A stretch of 64,000 bases of DNA from Rosa chinensis (Eukaryota > Streptophyta > Magnoliopsida > Rosales > Rosaceae), in assembly GCF_002994745.2 (NCBI RefSeq), contig NC_037092.1, positions 19,927,001 through 19,991,000 of the forward strand. Direction: 5' to 3'. The first letter of the stretch is position 1; every line of letters starts with the position of its first letter. Made by a program: the position numbers and the translations under genes. The notes beneath the pieces are model-generated. The model was not told where the DNA came from. It ran no database searches and was given only the letters and a program-made list of their open reading frames with translations. Below, piece after piece: positions 1-12,479 of the stretch.

Positions 1-2200
1 CGAAATCGCAAGGCCTTTTGGGTTCAGACTGTTGGTTTACAAAACACTTTCTTGGACAAGTCATTCTAGCAACCAAACAATACATTTTCAAAAGCGGAAT
101 TTGAAATGAGCTAAGAGTTTGGGCTTGCAATTGGAGCCCAATTTGGAAAATAAAACAAAACACTAAGTAAGTACAAGCATGGGAGACGCGCCCCAGGGTC
201 ACGGGTCTCCCGAAATTTTTGTAAACGAGTAGGAAATAAATAAACAAATAAATTAGTGAGAAAGTAAATAAACAAGTTACTTCAAAATCCGATAAAGGAC
301 CAAAACCATTTCTTGATAAAGTCAAAGAAGAATACGCCAAGCCAGGCATGTGCCTGCTCTATATGCTCCCCGACCACATCCTTGAAACCTGCACACTGTT
401 GTAGGGGTGAGCTTTCGTCCTCGCATGCCCAGTAGGGGCCGACCCAACCATGCTAGGTTTGAAAAATAATATACTTGAAAATAGTTACTACATAATATTG
501 TGCACGTTTATCGAAAATACTTTAAAAATAGGCAACCACAAACATTTGTTCTCTTTTATAAAACATATGCAGCATGCTTCACACAACTTGGAGCTCCGAG
601 ATACTTACCTGCCGGCTAAACTCAAACAAATCGGTGACCGACCTGGTTCGTCATCTTTTGAGAACCGGCCAACTACTCTGTAGTCCTTGTGACTACAAGT
701 AGCGAAAGTGTCCATTTCCTGGCCCTGAGTCTCCTATGACTGGTTCACTGTCTGTACTCACTCTTCCTCGACAAACATAGGAGCACTGCCCCCTCCGGAG
801 GTTCACGATTATCGACACCGTGGGATCCCTAGGAATCTACGCATATAGGTCCCATTCACTTTCAGGTCACAAGTACAAACATACGATGGGTACAGTATCT
901 CAACATGCAAGTCTAGCCTCGGTTTTCGCAATAAACATTTATCAGTTATGGAAACACGGATATCACGAGGCATCGACTAATGAACAACCAAAAACGCATT
1001 TGCAAGCAACATACTATCTTAATATAGCATTCCACATATATCGAAAAGCCTCTAACAAGGAATGGACAACTCACTCTACCTGGAATTGGAGTGCTCGTCC
1101 ACACTTGGATCCGTTTCCGACTTTCAATCCTTCGTCTAATTCCAAGTGCACACGCTCGAGTCCTTTATAATAAAATTGAGTCAATGAGTAACTTAATGTC
1201 ATTGAAACTCAACTAACCGAGCAACCAAAACATTTATTTAAATTCCTTAAAGTCCAACGAATTATCTTTTGATCGAAACTGCGATCTAGAACTTATGCTT
1301 GAAAGAGTTTCTTTTAGTAGATAAAAAATATTATCCCTTCCTAAATAATCCAAATGATGCAGCATTTGAATCATTTAGGATATGGTCATTATACGTGGCA
1401 CTTTGACCTTTATTTGTTTAGCATTTTACTTTAAGAAAACAAAGGATAATTTACCATTCTCGAATGATTTAGCTTACCATGTTCATTCCGAGATATGATA
1501 CCACTTGAGTACTTCCATTTATAAATTGTTTCATGAACTTTAATCCAATATCCTAATTTAACTCAATCAAACAAAATCCACCATTTTCATTTCCGAACCC
1601 CAATCAACATTGATGATTACTCAAGCTCCTCATTTTCTTTTACAACAACCATTTACTTTACAATATGGCAATTCAAACTCCGTCATTGTTTTAACTAACA
1701 ACACTAATCTTCTCCACACATCTAGCCATTTCATGCTTGTCCACAGTATACTTTTCTAAAATACCAATTTTGGACTTGCGATGAATTTCGAAACTCTCCT
1801 AGTTAATTGTCTTCGGTTTTGGGCTCGTAACTTTTCTTTTATTTGTTTTTCGTCGGAAACTTTCTAAGTCATTTCTCGACTTCATCCTAGGCCCAAAACT
1901 CGATTTCGGAAAAACCCAAAACCCAAAATCCAAAACTTTGTTACAACTTAATTCGTCTCACTTTCAGATTTGCTTCGACAATCTTTCGTCCTAACGAACT
2001 TTAGTAATCTTTTTAGGCCCAAGAGGAAGAACCTTGGCCCAAACTTAAATTATAAGGCCCAAATCGTGATCTTGAGACCAAAATGACCTACAAGGTCATT
2101 TCCTCCGCTTAAATCACCTTGCGGAAAAATCTTATTGGCGAAAATTACCTTCGAAAATTAAACAAAATTTTCGAGGGCTCACAGAACTGGGTTTGAAAAG
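1..2200. other. AT-rich intergenic stretch, no supported gene
   Basis: Only short frames without family resemblance are visible. The composition resembles degraded retrotransposon flank or long-LTR sequence, but I could not find a partner repeat, a primer site or a polypurine tract. An unassigned old repeat is the most that can be said. Confidence 0.4.
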
Positions 2201-2220
2201 TGAAGTAGATGTTAAGAGAG

Positions 2221-2838
<618 letters not shown>

Positions 2839-3720
2839 ATAATAATAAGATGAAGTGAGGGGTATAATAGTCATGTTAGACTTGTTGTGTGAGAATTAGA
2901 GAGAATAAGGACTATCTAGTTTAATTTAAAAGGCAAGAGATTAAACTGTTTTTTAAGAAAAAGTTTGAACAGTAACAAGTATTTAATCCAAATAAAAACA
3001 TTTAGCATTCTTAACTAAACCCGTGAGATGACTTGAACTATACTTGTAGTGTGAGTAGATTATAAAGACCAAGAAAAGTTCATTGTTTATTCTTTTATTA
3101 TATTGGTTGAGTAAATTGTGTATTTGGTCAAAAGGAAAAAAATTAAAATAAAAAATCTGGACTAGCTTGAATAGATAATAAAGACCAAGAAAAGTTCAAT
3201 GTTAAAAAAAGATTCTAGCCTAGCAACTATAGCTGGGTTTCAAAACTAGGCTGTGTGAGAAGGATTAGCTAACCACTACTGGGCCAATGTTAGCCTGGAC
3301 GAATATAGTTTCCAAAAAAATATATATATCCATCTCTTAAGTAAATAGACAAATCGGAGGCTTCTGGGAAACCTGTGGCTTGAGGCGGCTGCCTCACTTG
3401 GTACCCTTTAAGGCCGGCCCTGATGATACATGTAAGGAAAATGTGTTGCTCGATCTATATACTAAATAGCATCTCTGTGTGGAAATTGTGATGGCTCGAA
3501 ATATAGTAGCATAAACTAACCTACATAGTTTAATTAATAAAGGAGATCTGTGGGGTTGCGGTGCCTGTTGCTGCCTGAATTTATTACTTCCCATTGTCCC
3601 GGTGGGAAGGTCTAGGCTATCAGTACAATAAGAAATTGTTATATACTCTAAAATATAACTAACTAGTTAGAATATATATCACTGACAAATAGATCAAGTT
3701 CTTATAAGTCTATAACCGTT

Positions 3721-4977
3721 ATTATTAATGTAAGTAGAAAAAAGAAAAGTTTAATCATGCACCCAAATTAGGGTTTGAGAGAACGCCGCCGATGGGTGGG
3801 CGTCTCTGTAACTTTCTCCATCTTCGATGACGTACAATGGCGGCATCTACCCTGGTGTCGTATACCTCGCGAGTGGTGCAAACCGTCTCTTCTTCTCTTC
3901 CGTTTTGCTCTTCAAAGGCGTGGTCTACGACTTCCCCTACAGCGGCGGTTAGTGATTTGTTTCCTCTTCTTCAAATTTTTACGATCTGGGAATCAAGGTT
4001 GAGTTTGATCTGGGCAAGTGGTCGGCGACCTTTCCTTAGGAAAGAGGAGTTGTTGGGTCGGATCCGGATCTGGGATCCAGGGACATTGTTGACGAATTGG
4101 AGATCAGGCCATGAGTTTGGGTGGCGGAGGCACTCAGCGACGGCTGTGGGAACGTATGGACCAGATCCGAATTCTCTCAAACGTTTTCTCAGCGGTGGCG
4201 GACAATTGTCGGCGGTGGCGAAATCGATTGACAGATTTCAAGTGGGAGGGTTTGGCTGCTGTGTTTTTACCAAGTTGCAGAGGGGAGATGATATTCTTCT
4301 CCTGCGAGGCGGAATCTGTGGTGGTGCAAAAGTTGGGGGTGATTGTCCACAGCGACGGACAACCGAGCAATGGCGAGGGTCGGGACCAGATTCTGTTTTG
4401 GTGCCCAGAGAAATTCTTGGTGCCCAGATGAAAATCTTGTGGGCCTGGACTTCTGTTCCTCCCGGTTGCATAAGCTGGAATCTTGATTGGGCCGTGCTTT
4501 TGGGGGACCTACCAATTTTGTGCGGGTCTGCTAATTTTTGGATTCGTATTTGGGATCCGGAAGACTTACTAAGAACCTGAGTTTTTGCTTCATGATGGAA
4601 TTGGTATTTTGGTTATTTAGGTAGAAGATTGCTCTCTACTCGACGAATTAATTTGCGTGGAGTAGGCAAGGTCGGTCACACTACCGCCGGTTACCTTGAT
4701 AGAAGGTTACCCTCTATTCGACTTATTTTTGTGCGTGGAAGTATGGTCGACCATACTATTGGTACCGTTTTACATAGTTAGGGCTCAGTTCGGTGCTTCA
4801 TCAAATGCTTAATTGCATTCCTTCATATCCTTGCTAGGTTTTATTTCCGATGCCTTAGTGCATCTAGTATTGTTTTTATTTTCTATTTTGATGTAGTTTC
4901 TACATCTATAATTTGTAATTTTTCTTCTTATTATTATCAATAAAATGGTTGACTATTACTTTAAAAAAATATAAAAA
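3721..4977 (+). mobile_element. non-LTR (LINE-type) insertion with 15-bp target duplications
   Basis: The 15-mer AAGTCTATAACCGTT occurs at 3706-3720 and again at 4978-4992. The right-hand copy directly follows an A-rich tail, and an AATAAA-like signal (ATCAATAAAATGG) lies about 40 bp upstream. Together these are the signature of target-primed reverse transcription on the plus strand. The body is GC-rich at its 5' end, with an ATG-initiated frame of 247 codons from 3837, but it has no reverse-transcriptase or endonuclease motifs. It is therefore an internally deleted LINE, a non-autonomous LINE-mobilised element, or a processed retrocopy of an unrecognised transcript. The long frame has no recognisable domain. 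Confidence 0.75.
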
Positions 4978-4998
4978 AAGTCTATAACCGTTCAAAAG

Positions 4999-5140
4999 GT
5001 GATTGAAATCCACACTTTTTAATTTATAATTCACACTCTCTTTCATTTTTTGATTAAAATTCTCATAAAAAGACAAAATTTAAGTTACCAAAAAAGAAGA
5101 GAGGAAGTATAAATTGTAAAATTGGAAGTGTGAATTTCAC
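4999..5140. mobile_element. possible small MITE with imperfect inverted ends
   Basis: The left end (GTGATTGAAATCCACACTT) resembles the reverse complement of the right end (AAGTGTGAATTTCAC), and inner parts of the arms also pair (AATTTATAATTCAC versus TATAAATTGTAAAATT). No clean target duplication was found, so this is tentative. Confidence 0.35.
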
Positions 5141-5512
5141 TCTCTTTAGAAACCCAGAAAGTATGTGAAAAAGTTTTTATTAATGAAAGCCAGCTAAAAT
5201 AATTCATCAAGGGGGCATAAGACCAAACCTCGCAAGGAAAAGACACAATAAAAAATATTTAAGGGCAAATAAAACCAAAATACCTAGGAAAAACAAAAGA
5301 TGAACACGTAATAACTAGCACAAAAGAAGAAGAAAGTGACTAGCATTTCAACAATCTCTTACTATATTATGGAGCTGAAAATAACTACTAGAAATAAATT
5401 GTCCACGGAAATTATATTGTGTACTTCTCTCATTTGGAGTTGAAAAAAAAAACAAACAAACAAACCCTTTTCAACAATTTGTAAAAGAGCAAACTAACAA
5501 CATAAAAAAAAA

Positions 5513-5731
5513 AGATTAAATACTGTTTAGTCCTTGAACTTTTGCCTTAAAAACACTTCAGTCTCTGACCTTCTAATTTCACACGTTTAGTCCTTGTACT
5601 CTTAAATTTTGAACCAATAGGTCCATTCCGTTATTCTCCGTCCAAAAGCTCCATTAAAGTGCTGACGAGGCAGTCCTTCCGCGGGAAAATGTCAATTATA
5701 CCCTCACTTCCTTTTTCTCTTTTTAATTTAT

Positions 5732-5810
<79 letters not shown>

Positions 5811-7102
5811 GTTTATCTCTTCTTCTCTCTCGCCTGCAGAAACCTCAGCACAACCCCTCCGTCGATCTCCTCTGCAACCTTCCCCTCCTTCCTTCAAATA
5901 AACAAAAACCCATTGTCAAATCTTCTCTCTCCCTCGGCAACATTCCCCCCATATTAGTCAATTGCTTCACTTGAAATTGTCATGAATGAGCAAATTATAA
6001 ATGAACTCGCTTTAACTCCAAATTAGCAAATTCTAGCTGCCACAGTTGCATAGTTTGTGCAGGTTAAACTTACTTATTACATGCCTAAATTCCCTGTAAT
6101 CGATCAAACACAACTAAAATGGACATCTGAATCAATTCTACTATTTCCCATAAAACACAATCCAAAATACAAGTAGCTTGGTTCATCGAGGCATTATCAC
6201 AAACACCTACCAAACAAAAAAAACAAAACCCTCCTAATCAATCATCTTCTTCATCACTAGATTCATCGTCTTCCACAACAACACCATCACCTTCAAAATC
6301 ACAAACTTTCAACCACACATCTTTCGAAACTAGCACAACCGACAACCTCAAGACGTCAGAGATTGGATCTTTTGCTGATTAAGTGTATTGTCGCCGATCA
6401 CATGGTGGTGCAGCAGATGGTGGATAACGGCTGGAAGTGGTAGAAGCTCGATTTGTTGCTGTCAACATCAGTGACGCCAACATCAGTGACCCATCAGTAA
6501 TGCCAACATCAGCGACCAGATCGTGAACCATCTTCTGACGCCAACATCAGCGACCCAGACATCCGACATCAACAACCTAGACAACCAACATCGCCTTCAC
6601 AATTCAACCCGGCATGCTTAAGCTTCGAAACCCTAGATTAAATTCTCAATCTTTCTCACTCTCAAAGGATAAAGGTTGAAGCTTTGGATTAGAAAACCGA
6701 AACGAGGTTTTGGGTTATTTTGGTTGCAAAGAAAGAGTGGTCGTGGGTTGAAGAAGAAGAAGAAGAAGAGGGAAAAAAAAACTGTTGAAGGTAGGGATGG
6801 AGGCGGTGGGGGTGGAGCAGGTGAGGAAGAGATAAACATAAGAAGAAGAAAAAACAGGAAAAAAAAAAAGAGAGAGAGAAAAGAATAAATTAAAAAAATG
6901 AAAAAGGAAGTGAGGGTATAATGGACATTTTCCCGCGGAAGGACTGCCACGTCAGCACTTTAACGGAGTTTTTAGACGGAGAGTAACGGAATGGCTATTG
7001 GTTCAAAATTTGAGAGTACAATGACTAAATGTGTGAAATTAGAAGGTCAGGGACTGAAGTGTTTTTCAGGCAAAAATTCAAGGACTAAACAATATTTAAT
7101 CC
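5513..7102. mobile_element. MULE-like element with long terminal inverted repeats
   Basis: The first ~190 bp (starting AGATTAAATACTGTTTAGTCC) is the inverted counterpart of the last ~190 bp (ending ACAATATTTAATCC). The paired arms extend through the CCGCGG-containing block near 5690 and 6935. Flanks are nine A residues on the left and AACAAAAAA on the right, compatible with an 8/9-matching 9-bp target duplication. The interior holds a (TC)n tract and no transposase frame, so the element is non-autonomous. It shares its terminal family with the shorter element at 7963-8447. Confidence 0.75.
5734..5809. repeat. (TC)n microsatellite inside the MULE
   Basis: About 37 TC units. Arg-Glu and Ser-Leu repeat frames on either strand are products of it. 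Confidence 0.95.
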
Positions 7103-7276
7103 AACAAAAAATTGAAAAATCACCAAATACTCCCCGAATTATGATATTATTTTCAGTTTCATACACAACTATCAAAATTATATTTTACATACCTTAGGTT
7201 TCCTTCCGTTTTAGTGGTGTTAGTTGTCAATGACCACCATTATTGCACAAGAGTAGAAAATAAGTCTAAAAGAAAA

Positions 7277-7660
7277 GGGCAAATTTCATTTTACCTCACT
7301 GATCTTTATGCTCTAAATCATTTGTGCCCCTACACTTATAATTTCATCATGGGTGTCGCTGTACTTACCAATTTTTATCAATCTTATCTAACACTTGGTT
7401 TTCTTGCCAACTATTGTGTGATGTATTTTGAAATTGTAGTCACATACGATATAATTTTGCATGCCACATTAGTGAGCCATCATCATACAAGGGAGCCAAT
7501 TAGAGCCACATTTTAAGTTTACAAAATACTTGACGGAAAAATTAATGATGGGCATGATTGATAAATTAGAGAGCACATGAGTATATGTGATGAAATTAAA
7601 AGTGCAGGGCCACAACTGATTTAACATGTAACCGTTAGGGAGGTAAAATGACATTAGCTC
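7277..7660. mobile_element. MULE-like MITE
   Basis: The left end GGGCAAATTTCATTTTACC pairs with the right end GGTAAAATGACATTAGCTC, and arms of roughly 100 bp remain imperfectly complementary. Flanks are AAAAGAAAA (7268-7276) and AAAAGAAAG (7661-7669), a 9-bp target duplication with one mismatch. There is no coding capacity. A related inverted-repeat element lies at about 12880-13263. Confidence 0.7.
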
Positions 7661-7962
7661 AAAAGAAAGTGTCCAACAATGTATTGAGCTATATATACTA
7701 AACACTAGCTAACATCTTTTTACATTTTTGGTTGGATATAAAATTATTTATAAGACTCTACGTGCCTAGTTTAGTTAACTTGCGAAGAACACCTAGTCTT
7801 ACTTTTGATATATGTCTATGACCGAAATGTAAAAAGATATTGCTAATATAGAAAAATGTAACTTTGTAAGATCTTAAAACTTTCTATTTTGGGAAAATGT
7901 ACTGAACTAGGCTATAAAACTTTTTTTTTTTTAACATTTTTGTTTGGATATAATATTATTTA

Positions 7963-8447
7963 GGACTAAATACTGTTTAGTCCTTAAGCTTTTTACCATA
8001 AAACACTTCAGTCCCTGACTTTCTAATTTCACACGTTTAGTCCCTATACTTCAAAATTTCAGACCAATAGGTCCTTGCCGTCTAAAAGTCGCGGTGAAAT
8101 GTCTATTATGCCCTCAGTTCTTTTTAAAAAAAAAAAAATTCATTCCTTTCTCTTTTATTTATTTATTATTATTATTATTTTTTTCAAACAGAAAGAAAGA
8201 AAGGGAAAAAAAAAACAGAAAGAAACAAAGGGAAAAAAAAATTCCTTTTCCAAAATAAAAATAAAAATAATTAATTAATTAAAAAAAAAGAACTGAGAGC
8301 ATAATAGACATTTCTCAGTGAATTTTAGACGGCAAGGACCTATTGGTATGAAATTTTGAAGTACAGGGACTAAACGTGTGAAATTAGAAGGTTATGGACT
8401 GAAGTGTTTTATAGTAAAAAGCTCAAGAACTAAACAGTATTTAGTCC
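7963..8447. mobile_element. MULE-like MITE with perfect 9-bp target duplication
   Basis: This 485-bp element has inverted arms of ~165 bp. Its left end is GGACTAAATACTGTTTAGTCC and its right end is the near-complement. It is flanked by TATTATTTA at 7954-7962 and again at 8448-8456. The interior is only A/T-rich spacer. It inserted into copy 2 of the local ~200-bp repeat, and removing it restores the repeat. It is the deleted relative of the 1.6-kb element at 5513-7102. Confidence 0.88.
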
Positions 8448-8588
8448 TATTATTTATAAGACTCTTGCAAAAAAACACCCGGTCTATGACCGAAAATGTT
8501 AAAAGATATGGCTAATATAAAACATTATTACTTTGTACGATATTAAAACTTTGTATTTTGGGAAAATGTACTGAAGTAGGCTATGTGG

Positions 8589-8591
<3 letters not shown>

Positions 8592-8630
<39 letters not shown>
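8592..8630. repeat. (TA)n microsatellite
   Basis: About 19 TA units at the end of a copy of the ~200-bp repeat. Confidence 0.95.
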
Positions 8631-8632
<2 letters not shown>

Positions 8633-8656
8633 ACATTTTTGGTTAATCTCTTCACT

Positions 8657-9300
8657 GGCTACCCAGTTTCAGATATTGTCAAATGAGCATTCGCCAACAA
8701 CTATTCCCCGCATTGCCATCAACTTTTTGACAACGGGGCACTAGTAATTGGCGGAAGAAAGACTTTTGTCTTACTTACTTGTCTTACTTACCGCGTTCAT
8801 TACTTTTCCGACACTAGTGCTCACAGATTTGAGCTCATTGTCGATATATATGTCTACAAGATGTCGACATGAATTCAGTAAGGTAATCTCTCTAGGCACT
8901 TGAACTGTAATTAAGTTTTAACTAACCTTATGTCTTTCATAATAATTTGTTGTTTAATTTCATCATAATTGGTATATGCATATACTGTAGGTGTTGATGA
9001 TTAACTTTCTTCTCACCACCACGATTTGCTTGGTAACAGCCATGATTGGCTATCTCCTGTATGGATGAGGAGTGGATTCTCAGATAACCCTCAACCTCCC
9101 CACCTCAGAAGCCGACTCAAAAATCACTATTTCTATGACAATATTAAAACCGATTACCTGCTATGCACTGATGGTCACTCCGTAGCTATGGCTATTGAAG
9201 GTCATCTGTCTCAAAACTACCAAAATAAGAGTTCTATTCAGAGAGCTATTAGGCTAGGAATTCTGGCTAGCCCCATAAGTCAAGAGGCAACAAAAATGTG
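8657..9300 (+). pseudogene. AVT1-like vacuolar amino-acid transporter pseudogene, two exon remnants
   Basis: AVT1-family proteins are H+-coupled vacuolar amino-acid transporters (Aa_trans family). Here a degenerate exon at 8657-8882 ends with a frame reading MSTRCRHEFSKV, which matches the family's SMK..SQFSKV segment, directly before a GTAATC donor. After a ~108-bp intron with acceptor TGTAG at 8990, the frame reads LMINFLLTTTICLVTAMIGY, then LLYG, a stop, VDSQITLNLPTSEADSK and ITCYALMVTP. This is the family's MYG..SQVTLNLP block followed by the ALIVTP helix. In-frame stops and frame changes make it non-functional. Order and spacing of the pieces agree with a real duplicated gene rather than a retrocopy, because intron boundaries are kept. 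Confidence 0.75.
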
Positions 9301-9445
9301 AGGCTGGTCTCTGTTAGGGAGTGAATTCTAGGCACACAATTGATCGATCACTAGTTAGTTGAGTGATGGGACAACCGAAAAAATGAACCAACATGCCCAA
9401 AAGAAGTGATCACCTAGAAAAAAGATATTGCTAATATAGAAAAAA

Positions 9446-10365
9446 GGATTAATTTCAGTTTACCCCCTTGAGGTTTGGGGGTGTCATCATTTCACCCCCT
9501 CTACTTTCAATTTTGAATTTTTACCCCCTAAACTTTCCAATTTCAATCAGCCGTGTCCAATTTCTACTATTCCGTCCAAATTGGACGTTAAGTTTGACTT
9601 TTGAGGGCTAAAATGGTAATTTCAACATAAAAAAATTTTCTGTTTTTTTTTTTTTTTTTTTCTGTTTCTTTTTTTTTTTTACTTTTTTATTTATTTATTT
9701 TGTCTTCAACCTATACACCATAAGTTATAATAGGTTTATAAAAACAAAAAAATACTCTAGGTGGTTGAAAGCCGCTGGCTGGTCTACGATATTTGTGATA
9801 TATCTCTGATAAAATGAAGAATTTTAGGATATATCTCCAATAAAGTGAAGAAATATTTGTAAAAAATAATTTTACACTTTATCTGTAAATAAATATCTGT
9901 ATATCCCCAATAAAGTGAAGAAATATCTGTGTAAAATTATTTTTGATCTATGATATTTGTGATATATCTCCAATAAATTGAAGAATTTTATGATATATCC
10001 CCAATAAAGTGAAGAAATATCTGTAAAAAATGATTTTACACTTTATATGTAAATATCTGTATATCCCCAATAAAGTGAAGAAATATTTGTGTAAAATCAT
10101 TTTTTTACAGATACTTATTTACAGATAAAGTGTAAAATTATTTTTTACAGATATTTCTTCACTTTATTGGGGATATATCTTAAATTCTTCACTTTATTGG
10201 AGATATGTCACAAATATCGTAGACCAACTAGCGGCTTTCAACTACCTAGAGTATTTTTTTGTTTTTATAAACCTATTATAACTTGTGGTGTATAGGTTGA
10301 AGACAAAATAAAAAAATTAAAAAAAAAAAACAGAAATTTAAAAAAAAAAAAAAACTAAGAAACAG

Positions 10366-10402
<37 letters not shown>

Positions 10403-10624
10403 ACTAAAAACAGAATTTTTTTTTTATTTTTTATTTTTTTTATGTTGAAATGACCATTTTAGCCCTCAAAAGTCAAACTTAACGTCCAATTTGGACGGAA
10501 TAGTAGAAATTGAACACGGCTGATTGAAATTGGAAAGTTTAGGGGGTAAAAATTCAAAATTGAAAGTACAGGGGGTGAAATGATGACACTCCCAAACCTC
10601 AGGGGGGTAAACTGAAATTAATCC
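9446..10624. mobile_element. MULE-like foldback element with perfect 9-bp target duplication
   Basis: The 1179-bp element is bounded by GGATTAATTTCAGTTTACC and its inverse, with TAGAAAAAA on both sides (9437-9445 and 10625-10633). The arms are very long. The outer ~190 bp is nearly perfectly inverted, and the inner arms (blocks such as CCCCAATAAAGTGAAGAAAT) also invert, so most of the element could form one hairpin. No transposase is present. It interrupts copy 3 of the ~200-bp repeat. Confidence 0.9.
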
Positions 10625-10674
10625 TAGAAAAAATGTAACTTTGGAAGATCTTAAAACTTTGTATTTTGGAAAAA

Positions 10675-12417
10675 GGGAAAAATGCACGAACAGTGTCTAG
10701 AGACTCTGAGGACTGTCAAAATGATACCTGAACTTTCAAATGTATCAATGTGATACCTGGACTTATATTTTCTTGTCAACGTAGTACCTAAATCAACTTT
10801 CTGTCACGACACCGTTAAATTTACCACGTGTGAGGCACGTGAGGTACAAAATGAAGATAAAAAGACTGATTTGCCCCTATAACTGACATTTTAAATATAT
10901 TTTTTTTGGTAAAAACATTTTAAATATATATATTTTTTGGTAAAAAGACTTATTTACCTTTAATTTTTTTCACCCCTCCACCTCTCGTCTTCTTCCTCTC
11001 CCCTTGATCAACCGCTCTCCTCTCCCCTTGATCAACCACTCTCTAAAAAGACTGGTTGGCCTCATCGATTCCTCCCGCAACAACACCTCAGTACTCCTCG
11101 ATTTCAGGCACACGGCATTGACGCTGTTGATCTAGACGAAAGGATCGGCGGCGCACTGCATCACTGATTTCAGATCTTCAACAAGCGAGGCTTCAAGAAG
11201 ACTATGTCCTTCATTTTGGAGGACGAAATTGAAATTGAAATTGGGATTGGGATTGGGATTGGGATTTGGATTGGGTTCTCTGGAAACTTCGACGGTACTC
11301 AAAGCGGGACTTGAGATCGAGGAAGGAGAGATCGTCTATATCATTACTTGCTAGTGTTTTTGTTGTAGTTAATAACTTGATATTAATGGATTTTGAGTTT
11401 GAGTTCGAGTTTTGGTGGAGGTGTGGGTGTGGGTGGTGACAGAAAATGAAATTCAGGGTTTCTGCAAGGTCTTCTTGGTTCTTCTTCTTCATTGCCCATT
11501 TCACAACAGGTCTGCATTGATGTTGTTGAGGCGATTTCAAAGGAGGAATGGAATTTTGTGTTAATTCTATCCGATACATCTGTGATTGTTTTGGTTGTTT
11601 TGCAATCCAAGTCTTCATGCTTTCTCTGTTAGACTTGGAGGTGTTGAAGAGGCCATCGACCTCGCGGCGGAAGCTGATAAGGCAACGGGTCTCCTCCTAG
11701 ATCCAATGCTCAGCCCGGTTCTTCGGATGCAGACCTCGTGGTCCTCGCCGCAGCTGCTAGCATGGTGTTTCCACTAATTAAGGCAGACTTGGGAGTTGAA
11801 TAGGGTTGAATGATTTTGCAGAAACAAGTTGGACTTGGTTTTGTGTTTTAGAAGTGAATCGAACAAGGGAGAAGGTTTGCTAAAAAAAATTATTACTCAT
11901 TCTTTTTTGTTCTTGGAGTTCCCAGATCTTTCATTTCTCTTTCAAAATGGGTTTGTCGAGTTTAAGAAGATGAACATGAACAATTGAGATTTCTTTTGTA
12001 TTTTTTTGCCTTTTTGCTGGGTTTGGGAAGATGAACATGAAGAAATGTTAGGTTCATACTTATCGGATTGGAATTTTTTTAATTTTTGAGAATATATTGG
12101 ATTGATCTTGGTTAATGGAAAAAGCAAAAGAATTTAATCATCTTTTATTTTCAATATAATAAATGATTATGTTTTTATTTTAAACTTTAAATTTATTCAT
12201 TTAGGATTTGATGGAGTGAAAAAGTCTTTTTTGCCCTCATTTTTGGCCTCACATGCGTCACACGTGACTTAAACTGACGAAGCCGTGACGAAAAGTTGAT
12301 GTAAGTACTACGTTGACAAGAAAATATAAGTCCAGGTATCACATTGATACGTTTGAAAGTTCAGGTATCATTTTGACAGTCCTCAGAGTCTCCAAACACT
12401 GACTGTGCATTTTTCCC
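10675..12417. mobile_element. MULE-like element, possible Pack-MULE
   Basis: Ends are GGGAAAAATGCAC and its inverse GTGCATTTTTCCC, with inverted arms of ~180 bp. Identical 10-bp flanks TTTGGAAAAA stand at 10665-10674 and 12418-12427. The insertion lies only 50 bp from the previous MULE and in the same repeat copy. The interior (about 10970-11800) is GC-richer and gene-like, with short frames on both strands that I cannot assign to a family. Captured host exon sequence, as in Pack-MULEs, is plausible but unproven. Confidence 0.85.
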
Positions 12418-12479
12418 TTTGGAAAAATGTACTGAAGTAGGCTATATAGCTAATATCTTTTTACATTTTCAGTTAATCA

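Larger units (their letters stand above)
7729..8640. repeat. ~200-bp tandem repeat, copies 1 and 2
   Basis: The unit begins near TTGGATATAA, runs through AACACCTAGTCTTAC and TGTAACTTTGTAAGATC, and ends with GGGAAAATGTACTGAA followed by TCTTTTTACATTTT. Copy 1 is about 7729-7945. Copy 2 starts at 7946, is interrupted by the MITE at 7963-8447, and resumes to ~8640. The tail of the unit contains bases that match the AVT1-like exon debris nearby. Further copies lie near 9415-12490 (interrupted) and 13600-14300. Confidence 0.75.

Noticed and set aside
3400..3425. hAT-like terminus word GGCCGGCCCTG
   Set aside because: No matching inverted partner or 8-bp target duplication was found nearby, so an element cannot be delimited.
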